From positions 124,001-188,000 of the forward strand of contig NZ_JAHBYB010000003.1 in the NCBI RefSeq assembly GCF_019636155.1: 64,000 nucleotides of DNA. Direction: 5' to 3'. Position numbers and translations under genes: made by a program. Shown piece after piece: positions 20,164-29,291 of this stretch. Below the pieces are notes generated by a model. That model ran no database searches and had not been told where the DNA came from. It saw only the letters and a list, made by a program, of their open reading frames with translations. Source of the stretch: Brevundimonas sp. (GTDB lineage: Bacteria > Pseudomonadota > Alphaproteobacteria > Caulobacterales > Caulobacteraceae). Each line of letters opens with the position of its first letter. Within the stretch, counting starts at the first letter, position 1.

Positions 20164-20318
20164 GGGGTCTTCCTTCCGCTGAGGATACTGCAATAATGTT
20201 AGTTACAGATCATGCCGCGCCGCGACAAGTCTGGGGGGCCGAATCCGGTCACTTGGTTGACACCGGCGGGCGGGCGGCTCATGTCCCGGCCTCGCCCCGC
20301 CGCACCTTCCGACCGCTC

Positions 20319-20660
20319 ATGACCTATATCGTCACCGACGCCTGCGTCCGCTGCAAATTCATGGATTGCGTCGAGGTGTGCCCGGTCGACTGCTTCTATG
20401 AGGGCGAGAATTTCCTGGTCATCGCCCCGGACGAATGCATCGACTGCGGCGTGTGCGAGCCAGAATGCCCGGTGGACGCCATCGTGCCGGACACCGAGGA
20501 CGAGCCCGACGGCAAGTGGCTGCAGATCAACGCCGAATACGCCAAGGTCTGGCCCAACATCACCGTCAAGGGCACGCCTCCCGCCGACAAGGAACAGTTC
20601 GAGCGCGAGACGGGCAAGTTCGAGAAATATTTCAGCCCCAAGCCCGGCAAGGGTTCCTGA
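20319..20660 (+). CDS. fdxA: 7Fe ferredoxin FdxA
   Basis: 113-residue ferredoxin with one 3Fe-4S and one 4Fe-4S cluster. Cysteines at 9, 17 and 50 fit the 3Fe-4S site and 21, 40, 43 and 46 the 4Fe-4S site; C12 and C25 are extra. The C-terminal extension with [19 protein letters not shown] is typical of the FdxA group. It stands upstream of carD, an order found in many alphaproteobacteria. Confidence 0.95.
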   Translation: MTYIVTDACVRCKFMDCVEVCPVDCFYEGENFLVIAPDECIDCGVCEPECPVDAIVPDTEDEPDGKWLQINAEYAKVWPNITVKGTPPADKEQFERETGKFEKYFSPKPGKGS

Positions 20661-20723
20661 GCCTGCGGCGCAGCCCGCGCGACCACGGATTCCCTCGCCG
20701 GTCGAACTGACGCCGTGGATGTT

Positions 20724-20751
20724 TTGAATTTCTGCGGTTTTGTGATAGATT
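20724..20751 (+). promoter_or_regulatory. candidate promoter for carD
   Basis: TTGAAT and TAGATT with 16 bases between, in an AT-richer patch of an otherwise GC-rich 305-base gap. It implies a carD leader of about 210 bases. Confidence 0.4.
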
Positions 20752-20883
20752 GCCATCATTGGATCGGGCGTATCGGGTAAATCCCGCGCTGCCCGTGTTT
20801 GCGACAGAACCTCGCCCACGCAGGCGGGGTCGGCCAGAGGTTCGGTGATCCGCTTCCACGCTTGAAGCCCGATGACGACTTTC

Positions 20884-20919
20884 CCCGGCGCCTGCGCCGG
20901 GCGAAGCCCGTTCGGCTTT
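20884..20919 (+). other. two hairpins in the carD leader
   Basis: A perfect 8-bp stem CCCGGCGC/GCGCCGGG with a two-base loop is followed at once by a weaker 5-bp stem AAGCC/GGCTT and TTG. They lie 47 bases before the carD ATG. Could be a weak attenuator or just a structured leader. Confidence 0.4.
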
Positions 20920-20965
20920 GTGCGCCGCGTGTTCCCCCTTTCTGAGCCGGGAAAGGACTGAAGAC

Positions 20966-21499
20966 ATGACGAGCAAGAGCGGTCTGGAATTCAAGGTTGG
21001 CGACGCGGTCGTCTATCCGGCGCACGGCGTCGGCAAGGTGGCGGCGATCGAGACCCAGGAAGTCGCCGGCATGTCGCTGGAGGTCTATGTCGTGACCTTC
21101 GACCACGAGAAGATGACCCTGCGCGTTCCGACCAAGAAGGCCAAGACGGCCGGCCTGCGCACCCTGGCCGGCGAGGACGTCGTGACCAAGGCCCTGACCA
21201 CCCTGAAGGGCCGCGCTCGCATCAAGCGCACCATGTGGTCGCGCCGGGCCCAGGAATACGAGGCCAAGATCAACTCGGGCGATCTGATCTCGATCGCCGA
21301 GGTGGTGCGCGACCTGCACCGCGCCGAGACCCAGCCGGAGCAGTCCTATTCGGAACGCCAGCTGTATGAATCGGCCCTGGACCGCATGGCCCGCGAAGTC
21401 GCCGCCGCCAACCGCATCGACAAGGACGCGGCGGTCGAACTGCTGGCCAAGTCGCTCAGCGCCAAGAAGCCCGTGGTCCCCGCCGCCGAAGCGGCCTGA
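20966..21499 (+). CDS. carD: CarD/CdnL family transcription regulator
   Basis: RNA polymerase-binding protein that stabilises open complexes, notably at rRNA promoters. 177 residues: a Tudor-like RNAP-interacting domain opening with FKVGDAVVYPAHGVGKV and a helical DNA-binding C-terminal domain with RTMWSRRAQEYEAKINSGD and SERQLYESALDRMAREV. The ATG giving MTSKSGLEF has GAAAGGA upstream. A strong terminator follows. Confidence 0.94.
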   Translation: MTSKSGLEFKVGDAVVYPAHGVGKVAAIETQEVAGMSLEVYVVTFDHEKMTLRVPTKKAKTAGLRTLAGEDVVTKALTTLKGRARIKRTMWSRRAQEYEAKINSGDLISIAEVVRDLHRAETQPEQSYSERQLYESALDRMAREVAAANRIDKDAAVELLAKSLSAKKPVVPAAEAA

Positions 21500-21517
21500 T
21501 CAAGGCTCGGACGATTG

Positions 21518-21548
21518 AAAAGGCCCCGGAGCGGTCCGGGGCCTTTTT
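21518..21548 (+). terminator. intrinsic terminator after carD
   Basis: 12-bp stem AAAGGCCCCGGA/TCCGGGGCCTTT with loop GCGG and a T run. It also works in the other direction for the convergent serine hydrolase gene. Its core is almost identical to the terminator near 63.57 kb. Confidence 0.92.
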
Positions 21549-21560
21549 CCTGTCCGCCGC

Positions 21561-22925
21561 TCAGCGTTTCGGCGCCGGCATCTGGCGGCCGTTCTGGTGC
21601 AGGACCAGGCCGGTCACCTGGCCCGCCGCGTCGCGGGTGAAGACGATGCGGGCGTCGATCCCCTGGGTGAAGAAGGCGTCCGCTCCCTCGGCGCCCAGGA
21701 TGTTGCGCCCCTGGCCGGTCGCCTGGACCGTCAGCTGCCCGTCCGCCACCGACACCGTCAGCACGAAGGTCGGCGCCAGGGCGTAGTCGCCCTCATATTC
21801 GGCCAGGGTTTCCGGGGCGATGGCGACGGCCCGGCGTTCTTCGGGCAGGGTCACGTCTCCGCCCTGGGCCAGGGTCATCAGATCCCCGCCCAGCTTGCCG
21901 ACCGAGGGGCTGTTCAGGTTGCTGAGGGCCACCACGGTGATCGCGCGCCCGGTGTCGCGGCCCATATAGGTGTTGAAGCCCTCGATCCCGCCGGTGTGGC
22001 TGATCACCTGGCCGTCTCCCGATGGCTTGACGAATAGCCCCAGGGCGTAGTCGTCCAGGCCCGGCCGGGTCAGTTCGGCCATGGAGGCGGCGTTCAGCAG
22101 CCGGCCCCCGAACAGGCCGTCCTCCCATTGGCGCAGGTCGTGGGTGGTCGAATACAGGGCGCCCGCCCCCTGGGGCACGCTCATGTCCACATAGTCGGCA
22201 TTGACCACCCCGTCCGTATCGGGGCTGTAGCCCGAGGCCCGCCGCGGCAGGATGGTCTCGTGCCGGTCATAGCCGCTGTCGGCCATGTCCAGGGGCCGGA
22301 ACAGGTTCTCGACCACGAAGTCGGCATAGGTCCGCCCGCTGACCCGTTCGATGATCGCGGTGGCCAGCACATAGGCCGAGTTGGAATAGGACCAGCGCTC
22401 GCCCGGCTGGAAATCCAGCGGCCGGTCGCGGAACCGGGCGATCAGGCCGTCCACCGTCGTCGGCAGGGTCTTCAGCGCCTGATAGTCGTCGAAGCCGGTG
22501 AAGTTCGGCACGCCCGAGGTGTGGTTCAGCAGGTGTCGCACCGTCACCGCGTCCCAGGTCGCCGGGGCGTCGGTCAGATAGGTCTTCACCGGCGCGTCCA
22601 GGTCCACCTGGCCCTGCTGCACCAGCAGCATCACCGCCACGGCCGTGAACTGCTTGCTGACCGAGGCCAGGCGGAATTTGGTCTCGCCGTCGTTGGCGAT
22701 GTTCCATTCGCGGTTGGCCAGGCCATAACCGCGATCCAGCAGGACCTCCCCGTCCCGGACCACCAGGACCGATCCGGTGAACTCGCCCTGGTCGACGGCG
22801 CGACGGACCACCTGGTCCATCCGCTCCGGATCCTGGGCCGCGGCCGGCCCGGCCCACAGCATAAGGGCCGCCAGGCCGACGGCGATCAGACCGCCGCCGG
22901 ATTTCATGACCAGGGGGTTCGACAT
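21561..22925 (-). CDS. serine hydrolase, class C beta-lactamase fold
   Basis: 454-residue exported hydrolase. A signal peptide runs to about residue 30 (GPAAAQ). The active-site set is complete: SVSK at residues 88-91 (nucleophile S88), YSN at 180-182 and HTG near residue 320. A C-terminal beta domain follows. Family members cleave D-Ala peptides, esters or beta-lactams, and the substrate cannot be told here. The ATG with GGAGGAG upstream is used rather than an earlier start. Confidence 0.88.
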   Translation of the reverse strand: MSNPLVMKSGGGLIAVGLAALMLWAGPAAAQDPERMDQVVRRAVDQGEFTGSVLVVRDGEVLLDRGYGLANREWNIANDGETKFRLASVSKQFTAVAVMLLVQQGQVDLDAPVKTYLTDAPATWDAVTVRHLLNHTSGVPNFTGFDDYQALKTLPTTVDGLIARFRDRPLDFQPGERWSYSNSAYVLATAIIERVSGRTYADFVVENLFRPLDMADSGYDRHETILPRRASGYSPDTDGVVNADYVDMSVPQGAGALYSTTHDLRQWEDGLFGGRLLNAASMAELTRPGLDDYALGLFVKPSGDGQVISHTGGIEGFNTYMGRDTGRAITVVALSNLNSPSVGKLGGDLMTLAQGGDVTLPEERRAVAIAPETLAEYEGDYALAPTFVLTVSVADGQLTVQATGQGRNILGAEGADAFFTQGIDARIVFTRDAAGQVTGLVLHQNGRQMPAPKR

Positions 22926-23019
22926 CCGCATTCTCCTCCAGGCGTCATCGCCATTGTGGAGGAAGGAGGCGACGGGCGCACCCATCGGATGCGCGCGGCC
23001 GGAAATTCAGCCCGTGACC

Positions 23020-23478
23020 TCAGAAATACTCCGCGTTCGCCGGGCACTGGGCGGCCACGCGCCGCGCGGTGATGCTGGCGGGGATATAGGGGGTGCCGCG
23101 CGACAGCTGGGCCCCGCCGCGGAAGCTGAAGCTCTCGGCCTGATAGGGGCCGTTCAGCCGCACGTTCACGCGCCGGCCCTTGTGGTCGGTGCAGGTCCCC
23201 TCGAAACGCGCATTCCCGCCGCCAACCTGGCGCACCGGATAGACGCATTGCCAACGCCGCGTCGACAGGCCGCCGAAGAAGCGGTTGATCTCGCTGGGGC
23301 GGACGCATTTCGTCTCGGTGTCGCGCACCCCCATGACGCTGGTGGTGTAGGTCCAGTAGCCCGGCTGGGGCGTCTGGCTGGACTGGCTGCCGGCGACGCC
23401 GGGCGCGGCCAGGATCGCCGCGGCGGCCGCCACGGGCAGGGCGGCGGCGGCCAGGCGGGTCAGGGTCTTGCTGTTCAT
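23020..23478 (-). CDS. exported DUF3617-like protein
   Basis: About 152 residues with a long signal peptide ending near GVAGSQ. The mature part opens QPGYWTYTTSVMG and has a conserved-looking set of four cysteines (KCVRPSE, WQCVYPV, GTCTDHKG and AQCPANAEYF), the pattern of DUF3617 proteins, whose function is unknown. Three nearby start codons are possible; the ATG with GAGG upstream is used. Confidence 0.66.
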   Translation of the reverse strand: MNSKTLTRLAAAALPVAAAAAILAAPGVAGSQSSQTPQPGYWTYTTSVMGVRDTETKCVRPSEINRFFGGLSTRRWQCVYPVRQVGGGNARFEGTCTDHKGRRVNVRLNGPYQAESFSFRGGAQLSRGTPYIPASITARRVAAQCPANAEYF

Positions 23479-23557
23479 CACGGGCCTCATCAACCTGAAT
23501 CTCGGGGCTTGATCTATGAGGTGGCGACTGAACGCCGGCTGAACAAGCGTCGCGGCC

Positions 23558-24295
23558 TCAGGACGCCAGGCGGCGCGCGGCCTCCAGATCCGCCGGATTG
23601 TCGACCGACAGGGGGGCCGCCTCGACGACCGCGCCCCAGATCGACAGCCCCATCTCCAGCGCCCGCAGCTGCTCCAGCTTCTCGCGGGTCTCCAGCGGCG
23701 AGGGCGGGGCGGCGCAGAAGCGTTTCAGCGCCTCGCGGCGATAGCCATAGACCCCGATGTGCCGCCACACCGGCCCATCGCCGTAGAGGGTGGAGCGGGT
23801 GAAATACAGGGCGCGCCCGGTCATCGCGCCGGGCGCAAGGGCCAGGACCGCCTTGACCACGTCCGGATTGGCCCGGTCGGACACGTCCGCCTCGGCCGCG
23901 ACCAGGGTGGCGATGTCGCAGGACGGCTGGTCGGCCAGCAGGCGCGCGCAGGTGGCGGCGATGGAGGGGGGCGCAAACGGCATGTCGCCCTGAAGATTGA
24001 TCACCGCGTCGTGGCGGCCGTCCGGGTCGATCGCTTCCAGGGCGGCCATGATCCGGTCCGAGCCGCTGGGCAGGGCCGGATCGGTCAGGACGGCGCGCCC
24101 GCCCGCCGCCTGGACGACCTCCACGATCTCCGCATCGCCCGCGGCCACGGCGACGGGCAGGCCCGATGCGGCGGCGCCTTCATAGGCGCGCACGATCATC
24201 GGCCTGCCGCCGATATCGGCCAGGGGCTTGTTCGGCAGGCGGGTGGCGGCCATGCGCGCGGGGATCAGCACCAGGGGATTCAGCGTGGCGGACAT
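23558..24295 (-). CDS. kdsB: 3-deoxy-manno-octulosonate cytidylyltransferase
   Basis: Activates KDO as CMP-KDO for lipid A inner core synthesis. 245 residues with the nucleotide-binding IPARMAATRLPNKPLADIGG start, LPSGSDRIM, VINLQGDMPF and HIGVYGYRREAL. It diverges from a membrane cytochrome c gene 129 bases away. No other KDO gene is close by. Confidence 0.96.
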   Translation of the reverse strand: MSATLNPLVLIPARMAATRLPNKPLADIGGRPMIVRAYEGAAASGLPVAVAAGDAEIVEVVQAAGGRAVLTDPALPSGSDRIMAALEAIDPDGRHDAVINLQGDMPFAPPSIAATCARLLADQPSCDIATLVAAEADVSDRANPDVVKAVLALAPGAMTGRALYFTRSTLYGDGPVWRHIGVYGYRREALKRFCAAPPSPLETREKLEQLRALEMGLSIWGAVVEAAPLSVDNPADLEAARRLAS

Positions 24296-24424
24296 GGGCC
24301 GTTCGCTCCTTGTCGGCCCGCGGGAGCGTTCGGGCCGGTTGCGAAGGCGGCGCTAGCGTGTAAGAGACGGCCACGCAAGGATGCGCCCGCTTCGGCGGGG
24401 CTTTGACAGGGATGCGACGACGCG

Positions 24425-25132
24425 ATGAGCGGCGATCTGAAGTGGAACAAGATTTTCGGCGCCGGCCTGGCCACCGCCTTCGCCATCGTCGGCCTGCAGC
24501 AGGTCACGGCGGGGGTGTTCCATACCGAAAAGCCCGAGAAGATGGGCTATTTCGTCGATGCGCCCGAGGAATCCGCCGGCGCCGAGGCCGCCGTCCTGCC
24601 GATCGACTGGGGCACGGTGCTGCCGGCCGCCGACGTCGCCGCCGGTGAAGCCGCCTTCGCCCGCTGCAAGGCCTGCCACACCGTCGCCTCGGGCGGCGCC
24701 GACGGCATCGGCCCGAACCTGTGGGGCGTGCTGGGCGGACCGGTGATGCACCGCGCGGGCTTCGCCTATTCGGACGCCATGGCCAAGCACAAGGCCGAGG
24801 CGCCGACCTGGGGCTATGACCAGATCGACCACTTCCTGACCGCCCCGGGCCGCTATGTGCCGGGCACCAAGATGTCCTTCGCCGGCATCCGCGACGAACA
24901 GACCCGCATCAACCTGATCGCCTATCTGCGGACCCAGGGGTCGGGCCTGGGCGTGCCCGCGCCCGATCCCGCCCGCCAGCCGGGCGCCGCCCCGGCCGAG
25001 GGCGAGACGCCGGCCGCCGAGGGCGCCGTCGCCACCGAGGGGGCCGAGGCGCCCGCGACCACCGACACGGCCACGACCCAGGCCGCTCCGGCCTCGCCGC
25101 CGGCGGCGACCAGCAGCCCGTCCAACCACTGA
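24425..25132 (+). CDS. membrane-anchored cytochrome c, CycM-like
   Basis: 235 residues. An uncleaved N-terminal membrane anchor (residues about 10-30) is followed by a class I cytochrome c domain: heme site CKACH at 81-85, axial Met at residue 150 in GTKMSF, and LWGVLGGPVMHRAGF typical of the c552/CycM group that passes electrons to cytochrome oxidase. The last 60 residues are a low-complexity Ala/Pro/Thr tail, longer than usual for the family. Confidence 0.9.
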   Translation: MSGDLKWNKIFGAGLATAFAIVGLQQVTAGVFHTEKPEKMGYFVDAPEESAGAEAAVLPIDWGTVLPAADVAAGEAAFARCKACHTVASGGADGIGPNLWGVLGGPVMHRAGFAYSDAMAKHKAEAPTWGYDQIDHFLTAPGRYVPGTKMSFAGIRDEQTRINLIAYLRTQGSGLGVPAPDPARQPGAAPAEGETPAAEGAVATEGAEAPATTDTATTQAAPASPPAATSSPSNH

Positions 25133-25155
25133 GGTTCCGGACAGGTCGTGTTCGC

Positions 25156-25181
25156 AAGGGCGGTCCCGCGGGGCCGCCCTT
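25156..25181. terminator. bidirectional hairpin between convergent genes
   Basis: 8-bp stem AAGGGCGG/CCGCCCTT between the cytochrome c stop and the stop of the small minus-strand gene. There is no T run on either side, so intrinsic termination is doubtful. Confidence 0.4.
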
Positions 25182-25184
25182 CGC

Positions 25185-25400
25185 CTATGCGCGGGCGTCC
25201 AGCCCGACCCGGATGCTGTGGACCCGTTCGTCGCCGAAGAAGACGTGGGCGGCGACCGCGCTGGCGTGATGGGCGAGCAGTTGCACGGCCTCTGCGCGGG
25301 CCTCTTCGACCGTTTCGGCCGCCAGGGGCTCCATGTGCGGCACGCTGAGGATGTCGGATTCGATGAAGCAGAAATAGGTCACGGACGTCTCCCGAACCAT
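25185..25400 (-). CDS. small protein of unknown function
   Basis: 71 residues from the ATG giving MVRETSVTYF. It reads as a compact alpha/beta domain: two strands around TYFCFIESDILSV, a helix in VEEARAEAVQLLAHH, and a final strand. It is not secreted. I do not recognise it. A longer frame exists upstream, but the extra residues look random. Confidence 0.5.
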   Translation of the reverse strand: MVRETSVTYFCFIESDILSVPHMEPLAAETVEEARAEAVQLLAHHASAVAAHVFFGDERVHSIRVGLDARA

Positions 25401-25541
25401 AACAAGGCGGGAGTGTGCGGCGTGCGCTACCGGTCTCTTCCAGCCGCGGACGCCCAGGAACGTGTGCCCACGATGCGACAAACTTAGCACGATCCTTCGC
25501 GTCGCGCTAGCAGAGGTCGCGCACGAGGCGGTGGAGACGCG

Positions 25542-26405
25542 TCAGACCCGGCGGAACACCGGCGCATCGAAACCCTCGGCGGCGTAACGGTCGGCTGCCG
25601 CCGCGAAAGACTCCATCACCACCGACCGGGCGGCCCCCGTGGCGTGGACCAGATGTCCGGCGTCATGGACGATGGCCGAATGGCCGCCCCAGACGTCCAG
25701 ATCGGGCTTGAGCCAGATGACCAGGTCGCCGCGTCTCGCCTCCGCGTCGCGAACCGCCCGGCCCAGTTGGGCCTGGTCCGGCGCGTAGCGGCCGCCGGCC
25801 AGGCCGCAGGCGGTCAGGGCCTGCTGCACCAGGCCGCTGCAGTCCGTGGCCCGATCCGTGCGCCCGCCCAGGGCGTGGGGCGTGCCCAGCAGCCGCTCGG
25901 CCGCCGTGGCCGGGTCGGGATCGAAATCGCCGAAGGGCGCGACCGCGTCTTGCGCCACCCAGCCCGCGCCGACCACCTGAACGAAGCCGTCGCGGCGGCC
26001 GCCGGTCTGGACCAGGGCGTTCCACGGCAGGACGGCGACGACCTCGGCCTCGGCCGAGGCGCTGCGGCGTGCAGGGGTGCGCGGCAGGGCGATGCGGGCG
26101 TCGGGGGCGGCCACGGGACCCAGGGCCGCGCGGTCGATCCAGCCGATGGCCCCGTCGCGGCGGGCGCGGCCCCAGGCGCGCGGACCCCGGCTTTCCAGCA
26201 CGTCGAACGCTTCGCCGAAAACCAGTTCACTGACCCGACGCGCCGTCGCCTCGGGCCCATCGCGCAGCTCGGCGCTGGGACTGACCAGCTGGAAGGCGTC
26301 GGTGGGGCGATAGGCGGCCGCGCGCACCAGTCCCTCGACCGCCTGTTCGGCCAGGTCGGGACGCGCCAGGGCGCGGGGCGGGATCAGGGCGGAGAGGTCG
26401 GTCAA
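25542..26405 (-). CDS. NlpC/P60 (C40) family peptidase
   Basis: 287-residue putative murein endopeptidase. N-terminal SH3-like regions (residues about 40-155) precede the catalytic domain with the Cys nucleophile C189 in TDCSGLVQQA, His H242 in GGHSAIV and a third polar residue H254. The family cuts D-Glu to meso-DAP bonds in cell-wall peptides. It has no signal peptide, so it is probably cytosolic, as in the YkfC-like group that recycles peptides. The adjacent leucyl aminopeptidase gene on the same strand, 54 bases upstream, fits peptide recycling. Confidence 0.88.
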   Translation of the reverse strand: MTDLSALIPPRALARPDLAEQAVEGLVRAAAYRPTDAFQLVSPSAELRDGPEATARRVSELVFGEAFDVLESRGPRAWGRARRDGAIGWIDRAALGPVAAPDARIALPRTPARRSASAEAEVVAVLPWNALVQTGGRRDGFVQVVGAGWVAQDAVAPFGDFDPDPATAAERLLGTPHALGGRTDRATDCSGLVQQALTACGLAGGRYAPDQAQLGRAVRDAEARRGDLVIWLKPDLDVWGGHSAIVHDAGHLVHATGAARSVVMESFAAAADRYAAEGFDAPVFRRV

Positions 26406-26459
26406 GACGTCGGCGGTCCGGTTGAGCCGCCACCTTGCACGACAGGCCCTAGAGTCGCG

Positions 26460-27842
26460 TTAACAGGCGTAGCGGGCCTTCAGATAGCGATAGGCGGCGC
26501 GCACGCCATAGACCTCGGCGCCCTCGGGCCGGCCGGGCGCGGCCTTGGGGTTCCAGCCGAAGACGTCCATGTGCGCCCAGGCCCCGGTCTGCGGCGCGAA
26601 CCTCTGCAGGAACAGGGCCGCGGTGATGGAGCCCGCCTGGGCCCAGGCGGCGGAATCGTTCCTCACATCGGCGATCTCGCTGTCCAGCGAAGATCGATAG
26701 CCGGGCCACAGGGGCATCCGCCACAGGGGGTCGCCCACCTCCCGCCCGGCCGCCAGCAGCCCTTCGGCCAGGGCCTCGTCATCGGTATAGAGCGGCGGCA
26801 ATTCCGGCCCCAGGGCGATCCGCGCGGCCCCGGTCAGGGTGGCGTAATCCAGCGTCAGCTCCGGCGTATGTTCGCCCGCCCGCGCCAGGGCGTCGGCCAG
26901 GATCAGCCGGCCTTCGGCGTCGGTATTGCCGACCTCGATGGTCAGGCCCTTGCGGCTGTTCAGGATGTCGCCGGGCCGGAAGGCGTCGCCCGACACCGCG
27001 TTCTCGACCGCCGCGACCAGCACCACCAGCCGCACCGGCAGGTCCGCCTGCATCACCAGCCGGGCCAGGGCCAGGGCGTGGGCGGCCCCGCCCATGTCCT
27101 TCTTCATCAGCCGCATGCCGGCGGCGGCCTTCAGGTCCAGTCCGCCGGTGTCGAACACCACCCCCTTGCCGACCAGGGCGACCAAGGGCGCATCCGTGCG
27201 GTCCAGGTTCCAGCCGATCTCGATCAGCCGCGGCGCGCGGTGCGGGGCGGCGGCGCGACCGACGGCGTGGACGGCCGGATAGTTCGCTTCCAGCAGGGCG
27301 TCGCCGGTGGTGACGGTGAAGGCGGCCCCGTGCGCCTCGGCGATCTCGCGGGCGATGGTCTCGATCTGCAGCGGCCCCATGTCGGCCGCCGGGGTGTCGA
27401 TCATCTCGCGCCCCAGGTCGCAGGCCGCGACGATGCGGGCCGTCTCCTCCAGGTCCAGGCCGGGGGGCGCGACCAGGCGCGGGCGCGGGCGGTCGGACCG
27501 GTCCTTGTAGCGATCGAAGACATAGGTCCCCAGGGCGAAGGCCAGGGCCGCGCGCTCGGCCTCGGCGCCGTCCAGGTCCAGCCGATAGATCCCGGTTGGC
27601 AGCCGGCCGGCCAGGGCCCGCGCCGAGAAGGGATCGAAGCGATCGCCCCGCCCGACCAGCACATGGTCCAGCGCCCCGTCCGCCCCCGGAACCAGGGTCC
27701 ACTGGCCGGGCTTCCCCGCGAACCCGTTCAGGGCGGCCCAGCCGGCGTCCGGCGCGGCCTCGGGGCCGATGAAGCGGACGGGAATGGCGGTCGCGGCCTC
27801 AGCCGCATCGGCGGGGATCAGGGCGGGGTGCAGGGCGCTCAT
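26460..27842 (-). CDS. leucyl aminopeptidase, M17 family
   Basis: 460-residue cytosolic metallo-aminopeptidase. The family signature NTDAEGRL is at 306-313; metal-binding and catalytic residues include K226 and D231 in GKGVVFDTGGLDLK and K238. The N-terminal domain is shorter than in PepA, as in the PepB-like or Caulobacter forms. It probably forms one unit with the C40 peptidase that follows. Confidence 0.93.
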   Translation of the reverse strand: MSALHPALIPADAAEAATAIPVRFIGPEAAPDAGWAALNGFAGKPGQWTLVPGADGALDHVLVGRGDRFDPFSARALAGRLPTGIYRLDLDGAEAERAALAFALGTYVFDRYKDRSDRPRPRLVAPPGLDLEETARIVAACDLGREMIDTPAADMGPLQIETIAREIAEAHGAAFTVTTGDALLEANYPAVHAVGRAAAPHRAPRLIEIGWNLDRTDAPLVALVGKGVVFDTGGLDLKAAAGMRLMKKDMGGAAHALALARLVMQADLPVRLVVLVAAVENAVSGDAFRPGDILNSRKGLTIEVGNTDAEGRLILADALARAGEHTPELTLDYATLTGAARIALGPELPPLYTDDEALAEGLLAAGREVGDPLWRMPLWPGYRSSLDSEIADVRNDSAAWAQAGSITAALFLQRFAPQTGAWAHMDVFGWNPKAAPGRPEGAEVYGVRAAYRYLKARYAC

Positions 27843-27869
27843 GGACAGCCTTCCGGACCGTGCAGGTCG

Positions 27870-27884
27870 TTAACCAGTGATTGA
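27870..27884. promoter_or_regulatory. CtrA-box-like site TTAA-N7-TTGA
   Basis: A near match to the Caulobacter CtrA consensus TTAA-N7-TTAA in the divergent gap between the aminopeptidase and the TPR gene. One half-site base differs. Seen in sequence; regulatory role is inferred. Confidence 0.3.
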
Positions 27885-27936
27885 CGCGGCCCGGCGATTC
27901 TCGATGCGACCGCCGGATCGTCAGGATCGCCCCCTC

Positions 27937-28776
27937 ATGTCGCGCACCGCTCTTCGTCTCGCAACCGTCGCCGGACTGACCGTCGCCTTGAACCTGGGCG
28001 CCCAGGCCGCCTGGGCCCAGACGACGTCCGCCCAAACTCCGGGGACGAACACGCCCGCGCCCGCGCCCCGCACCCCGGCCGGGGCCCAGGAGCGGGCCGC
28101 CTACGACCGGATGGACCCCCTGTCGCGCTCGGCCTTCTGGGCCGGTCAGCAGGAGATCAACCCCGCCGACGCCGAGGCGGGGGTCAAGCTGGCCCAGGCC
28201 CTGCTGGACATGGGCGCCAACGACCAGGCGGTCCAGGCGGCCGAGCGGCTGCTGGTGCTCCAGCCTGACAATGTCGAGGCCCTGATGATGCTGGGCCGGG
28301 GCCATATCGCGCGCGGCCAGGCCTTCTATGGCGTCGCCGCCCTGGAGAAGGCGCGCGCCCTGGCCCCGAACGACTGGCGGCCCCTGTCCCTGCTGGGCGT
28401 GGCCTATCAGCAGGTGCGGCGGACCGACGACGCCCGCGCCGCCTGGAACGAGGGCCTGCGCCTGTCACCCGACAACCCCGCCATACTGACCAACGCCGCC
28501 ATGGCCCTGGCCGCCTCGGGCGACGCCGGGTCGGCGGAGGTTCTGCTGCGCCGCGCGGCCTCGCGACCGGACGCGACGCTCAAGACCCGGCTGAACCTGG
28601 CCATGGTGCTTGGGCTTCAGGGCAAGACGGCCGAGGCCGAACAGATCCTGCGCCGCGACCTGCCGCCCGAAGCCGCCGACCGGAACCTGCAGTGGTTTGC
28701 CGCCCGCATGGCCGCCGCCTCCCCGACGACGGGCGCAGGCGCCGAGGCCGCCCGGACCTGGTCTTCACTGCAATAG
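27937..28776 (+). CDS. exported TPR-repeat protein
   Basis: 279 residues: signal peptide (residues 1-28, ending AAWAQ), a Pro/Thr-rich linker, then four to five tetratricopeptide repeats visible as repeated patterns such as GHIARGQAFYGVAALEKA and LGVAYQQVRRTDDARAAW. TadD of the Flp pilus system has a similar layout, but no tad genes are nearby, so the role stays open. The ATG used is the one directly before the signal peptide. Confidence 0.78.
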   Translation: MSRTALRLATVAGLTVALNLGAQAAWAQTTSAQTPGTNTPAPAPRTPAGAQERAAYDRMDPLSRSAFWAGQQEINPADAEAGVKLAQALLDMGANDQAVQAAERLLVLQPDNVEALMMLGRGHIARGQAFYGVAALEKARALAPNDWRPLSLLGVAYQQVRRTDDARAAWNEGLRLSPDNPAILTNAAMALAASGDAGSAEVLLRRAASRPDATLKTRLNLAMVLGLQGKTAEAEQILRRDLPPEAADRNLQWFAARMAAASPTTGAGAEAARTWSSLQ

Positions 28777-28822
28777 ACGTCGGCGCCTCGCCGCGACGGC
28801 CCGACCGCCCTATCTAGGGGCC

Positions 28823-29278
28823 ATGATCGACGACCTCTACAGCGCCCGCATCCTGTCGCTAGCGGCCAACCTGCCGCACGCCGGCCGATTGGAATCGCCT
28901 CAGGGCACGGGCGAAAGGACCGCCAAGCTGTGCGGATCGCGCGCCGTGGTCGATGTGGTGCTGGACGCCCAGGGCCGGGTCGCCGCCTTCGCCCAGGACG
29001 TCAAGGCCTGCGCCCTGGGCCAGGCGGCCGCCGGGGTGCTGGGCCAGTCGGTGATCGGGGCCGACATGGCGGATATCCAGGCCGCCCGCGACGCCATGCA
29101 GGCCATGCTGAAATCCGGCGGCGAAGGACCCGAGGGCCGTTTCGAGGGCTTGCGGATCCTGAAACAGGTCGCGGATTATCCCGCCCGCCACGCCTCGACC
29201 CTGGTGGCGATAGAGGCGACCCTGGACGCCATGCGGATGGCCCTGGTGGCGGCGGCCGCCCCGACCCGGACAGCATGA
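28823..29278 (+). CDS. IscU/NifU-like iron-sulfur cluster scaffold
   Basis: 151 residues of the IscU fold: MIDDLYSARILSLAANLPHAGRL resembles the NifU N-terminal start, and cysteines occur in AKLCGSRAV and VKACALGQAAAG, the equivalents of the cluster-binding positions. The third Cys of classical IscU is not obvious, so this is the divergent alphaproteobacterial form with two. It may serve cluster assembly without the usual isc operon. Confidence 0.78.
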   Translation: MIDDLYSARILSLAANLPHAGRLESPQGTGERTAKLCGSRAVVDVVLDAQGRVAAFAQDVKACALGQAAAGVLGQSVIGADMADIQAARDAMQAMLKSGGEGPEGRFEGLRILKQVADYPARHASTLVAIEATLDAMRMALVAAAAPTRTA

Positions 29279-29291
29279 GGACTTCGACCGA

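Noticed and set aside
20257-20262. TTGACA upstream of fdxA as a -35 element
   Set aside because: No acceptable -10 at 16-18 bases downstream.
25644-27884. 746-codon plus-strand frame across the C40 peptidase and aminopeptidase
   Set aside because: Spans two convincing minus-strand genes and shows no family motif.
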